Part shown: positions 6,733 to 7,200 of the stretch, in pieces | Layout: each line of letters opens with the position of its first letter | Numbering within the stretch: position 1 is the first letter of the stretch | Assembly (NCBI GenBank): GCA_051886215.1 | Contig: JBJEXX010000114.1 | Span: forward strand, 1 to 7,200 | Source: JBJEXX01 sp051886215 | Lineage (GTDB): Bacteria; Bacillota_I; Bacilli_A; RF39; UBA660 | DNA: 7,200 bases | Direction: 5' to 3' | Position numbers and translations under genes: made by a program | Notes under the pieces: generated by a model | The model's input: the letters and a program-made list of their open reading frames with translations, nothing else | Databases searched by the model: none | What the model was told of the DNA's origin: nothing

Positions 6733-6988
6733 ATACATCACTTCTTTTCTTTAATGTTTCTTTTAAATATTTATCTATTTTTTCATTATCAGCATTTAAG
6801 ATATCACTTACCATATTTGAAAGCATTAGACCTTTTGAAGTTTTCCACTTTGTTGTGGATAAATAAGTCCAAATATCCTTTTCTTTAATATATTCATATC
6901 CACATCTTTTAAGTTCATTTTTTTTTGTTTTTAACGCAGGATATATTCTTTTATATAATTCATCTAAGGATGAAAATTCAATGTCCAT
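6701..6988 (-). CDS. comN: ComN-like post-transcriptional regulator family protein
   Basis: This is a small, probably cytoplasmic protein of 95 residues from ATG 6988. The core has the pattern of the B. subtilis ComN (YrzD) family: LYKRIYPALKTKKNEL (12-27), the GYEYIKEKDIWTYL stretch (30-43), TKWK (46-49) and the NMVSDIL motif (58-64). A lysine-rich tail (80-95) follows. In B. subtilis ComN acts post-transcriptionally on comE operon mRNA and affects its localisation; whether this homolog has that target is unknown. It is the first gene of the operon, and its 3' end overlaps rsh by 32 nt. ATG 7006 would add six residues, but it would lie only about 5 nt from the predicted transcription start and has no ribosome binding site. 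ATG 6988 has GGTGA 4 nt upstream, so it is preferred. In B. subtilis comN is near relA and dtd, which supports the call. No catalytic residues are expected. Confidence 0.8.
   Translation of the reverse strand: MDIEFSSLDELYKRIYPALKTKKNELKRCGYEYIKEKDIWTYLSTTKWKTSKGLMLSNMVSDILNADNEKIDKYLKETLKKRSDVYDKTKENIYN
6738..6745 (-). promoter_or_regulatory. Ribosome binding site deciding the rsh start
   Basis: AGAAGTGA on the minus strand lies 5 nt before ATG 6732. It overlaps the alternative GTG (6741) and ATG (6738) codons, which makes those starts less likely. It lies wholly within the comN coding sequence, so ribosomes finishing comN pass over it, favouring coupled translation. Confidence 0.5.
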
Positions 6989-7017
6989 ACTATCACCATT
7001 TTCCATATATTAACTTA

Positions 7018-7046
7018 ATTATAATATATTTTTTGATAAATAAAAA
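7018..7046 (-). promoter_or_regulatory. Promoter of the comN-rsh-dtd-perM operon
   Basis: On the minus strand a perfect -10 box TATAAT (7018-7023) sits 17 bp from a poor -35 TTTTTA (7041-7046, 3/6). The predicted start near 7011 gives a leader of about 22 nt to ATG 6988, including the GGTGA site. The -35 lies in the T-run of the terminator of the gene to the right. The weak -35 suggests modest or activator-helped expression. Confidence 0.5.
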
Positions 7047-7080
7047 GCCTGTTTTACAATTAGTTTGTAAAATAGACTTT
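7044..7080. terminator. Bidirectional intrinsic terminator
   Basis: TTTTACAA (7052-7059) pairs perfectly with TTGTAAAA (7065-7072) around a 5-nt loop. The stem then extends through a G-T wobble, CT/AG, one mismatch and AAAG/CTTT (7044-7047 with 7077-7080). T-rich tails follow on both strands: ATTTTTT on the plus strand (7081-7087) and TTTTTATTT on the minus strand (7038-7046). It lies just after the stop of the minus-strand gene at the right edge, so its main job is probably to end that transcript before the comN promoter. Confidence 0.75.
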
Positions 7081-7085
7081 ATTTT

Positions 7086-7200
7086 TTAACCAATTATATA
7101 TGGATCAGTACTTGTTCCACTTCCAGAGCTAATAGTTGTGGTAGCTCGGGAATTTAACACTTTTGAAACCGCAAAACTCAACAAACCATTATAAAATGGT
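7086..7200 (-). CDS. C-terminal end of a probable surface or pilin-like protein (partial, N-terminus beyond right edge)
   Basis: On the minus strand 37 codons are open from the window edge to a TAA at 7086-7088. They end in a Ser/Thr/Gly-rich stretch and the tail SGSGTSTDPYIIG. Tails of the kind GxGTxxDPYxI are common at the end of exported, Ser/Thr-rich proteins of gut Firmicutes, including some with prepilin-type signals; this is recalled family knowledge, not a search result. The other two minus-strand frames have early stops, and a bidirectional terminator directly follows, both supporting a real gene end. The fragment is too short to name a function. Confidence 0.55.
   Translation of the reverse strand, partial: PFYNGLLSFAVSKVLNSRATTTISSGSGTSTDPYIIG

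Noticed and set aside
1..7200. CRISPR arrays, tRNA genes, riboswitches and insertion sequences.
   Set aside because: No spaced direct repeats, cloverleaf-like stretches, long leaders or transposase frames were seen, and nearly all bases are assigned to genes.

Overview
This window looks like chromosomal DNA from a low-GC Firmicute of the Bacilli type, possibly an uncultured gut lineage. Lines sampled by eye run near 25% GC. The gene families (YlbL-type protease, YlbJ, ComN, a Gram-positive Rel with an RFKD motif, and Dtd) and their neighbours fit Bacilli. Two genes end in TGA and the tryptophan codon checked is TGG, so the standard bacterial code applies, not the mycoplasma code. The order comN - rsh - dtd resembles a contracted form of the Bacillus subtilis comN...relA-dtd region. 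The ylbL and ylbJ genes, close together in B. subtilis, are also neighbours here but divergent.

Layout, left to right. Positions 1-1013 (minus) hold the first 337 codons of a pilin-like protein with a type III (prepilin) signal; it runs off the left edge and has a near-consensus promoter. Positions 1099-2118 (minus) encode a membrane-anchored PDZ/Lon-type (S16) serine protease of the YlbL/SepM family, followed by a small hairpin terminator. Positions 2175-3095 (plus) encode a YlbJ-like membrane protein, divergent from the protease. Positions 3082-7006 (minus) form one tight operon in transcription order: comN-like regulator, rsh/relA (ppGpp synthetase/hydrolase), dtd (D-aminoacyl-tRNA deacylase) and an AI-2E/PerM-family membrane protein. 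Every junction in the operon overlaps. The operon's 3' end converges on ylbJ with a 14-bp coding overlap. Positions 7086-7200 (minus) hold the last 37 codons of another protein, probably surface-exposed, followed by a bidirectional terminator.

Functionally, the operon joins stringent-response control and translation quality control to a ComN-type regulator and a membrane protein. Both window edges carry probable exported proteins. The window is almost entirely coding, with no gene-free stretch over 300 bases. No tRNA, rRNA, riboswitch, insertion sequence or CRISPR array was seen. I see no convincing new multi-gene system. The points most worth a second look are the two edge proteins and the compact, shared regulatory DNA.
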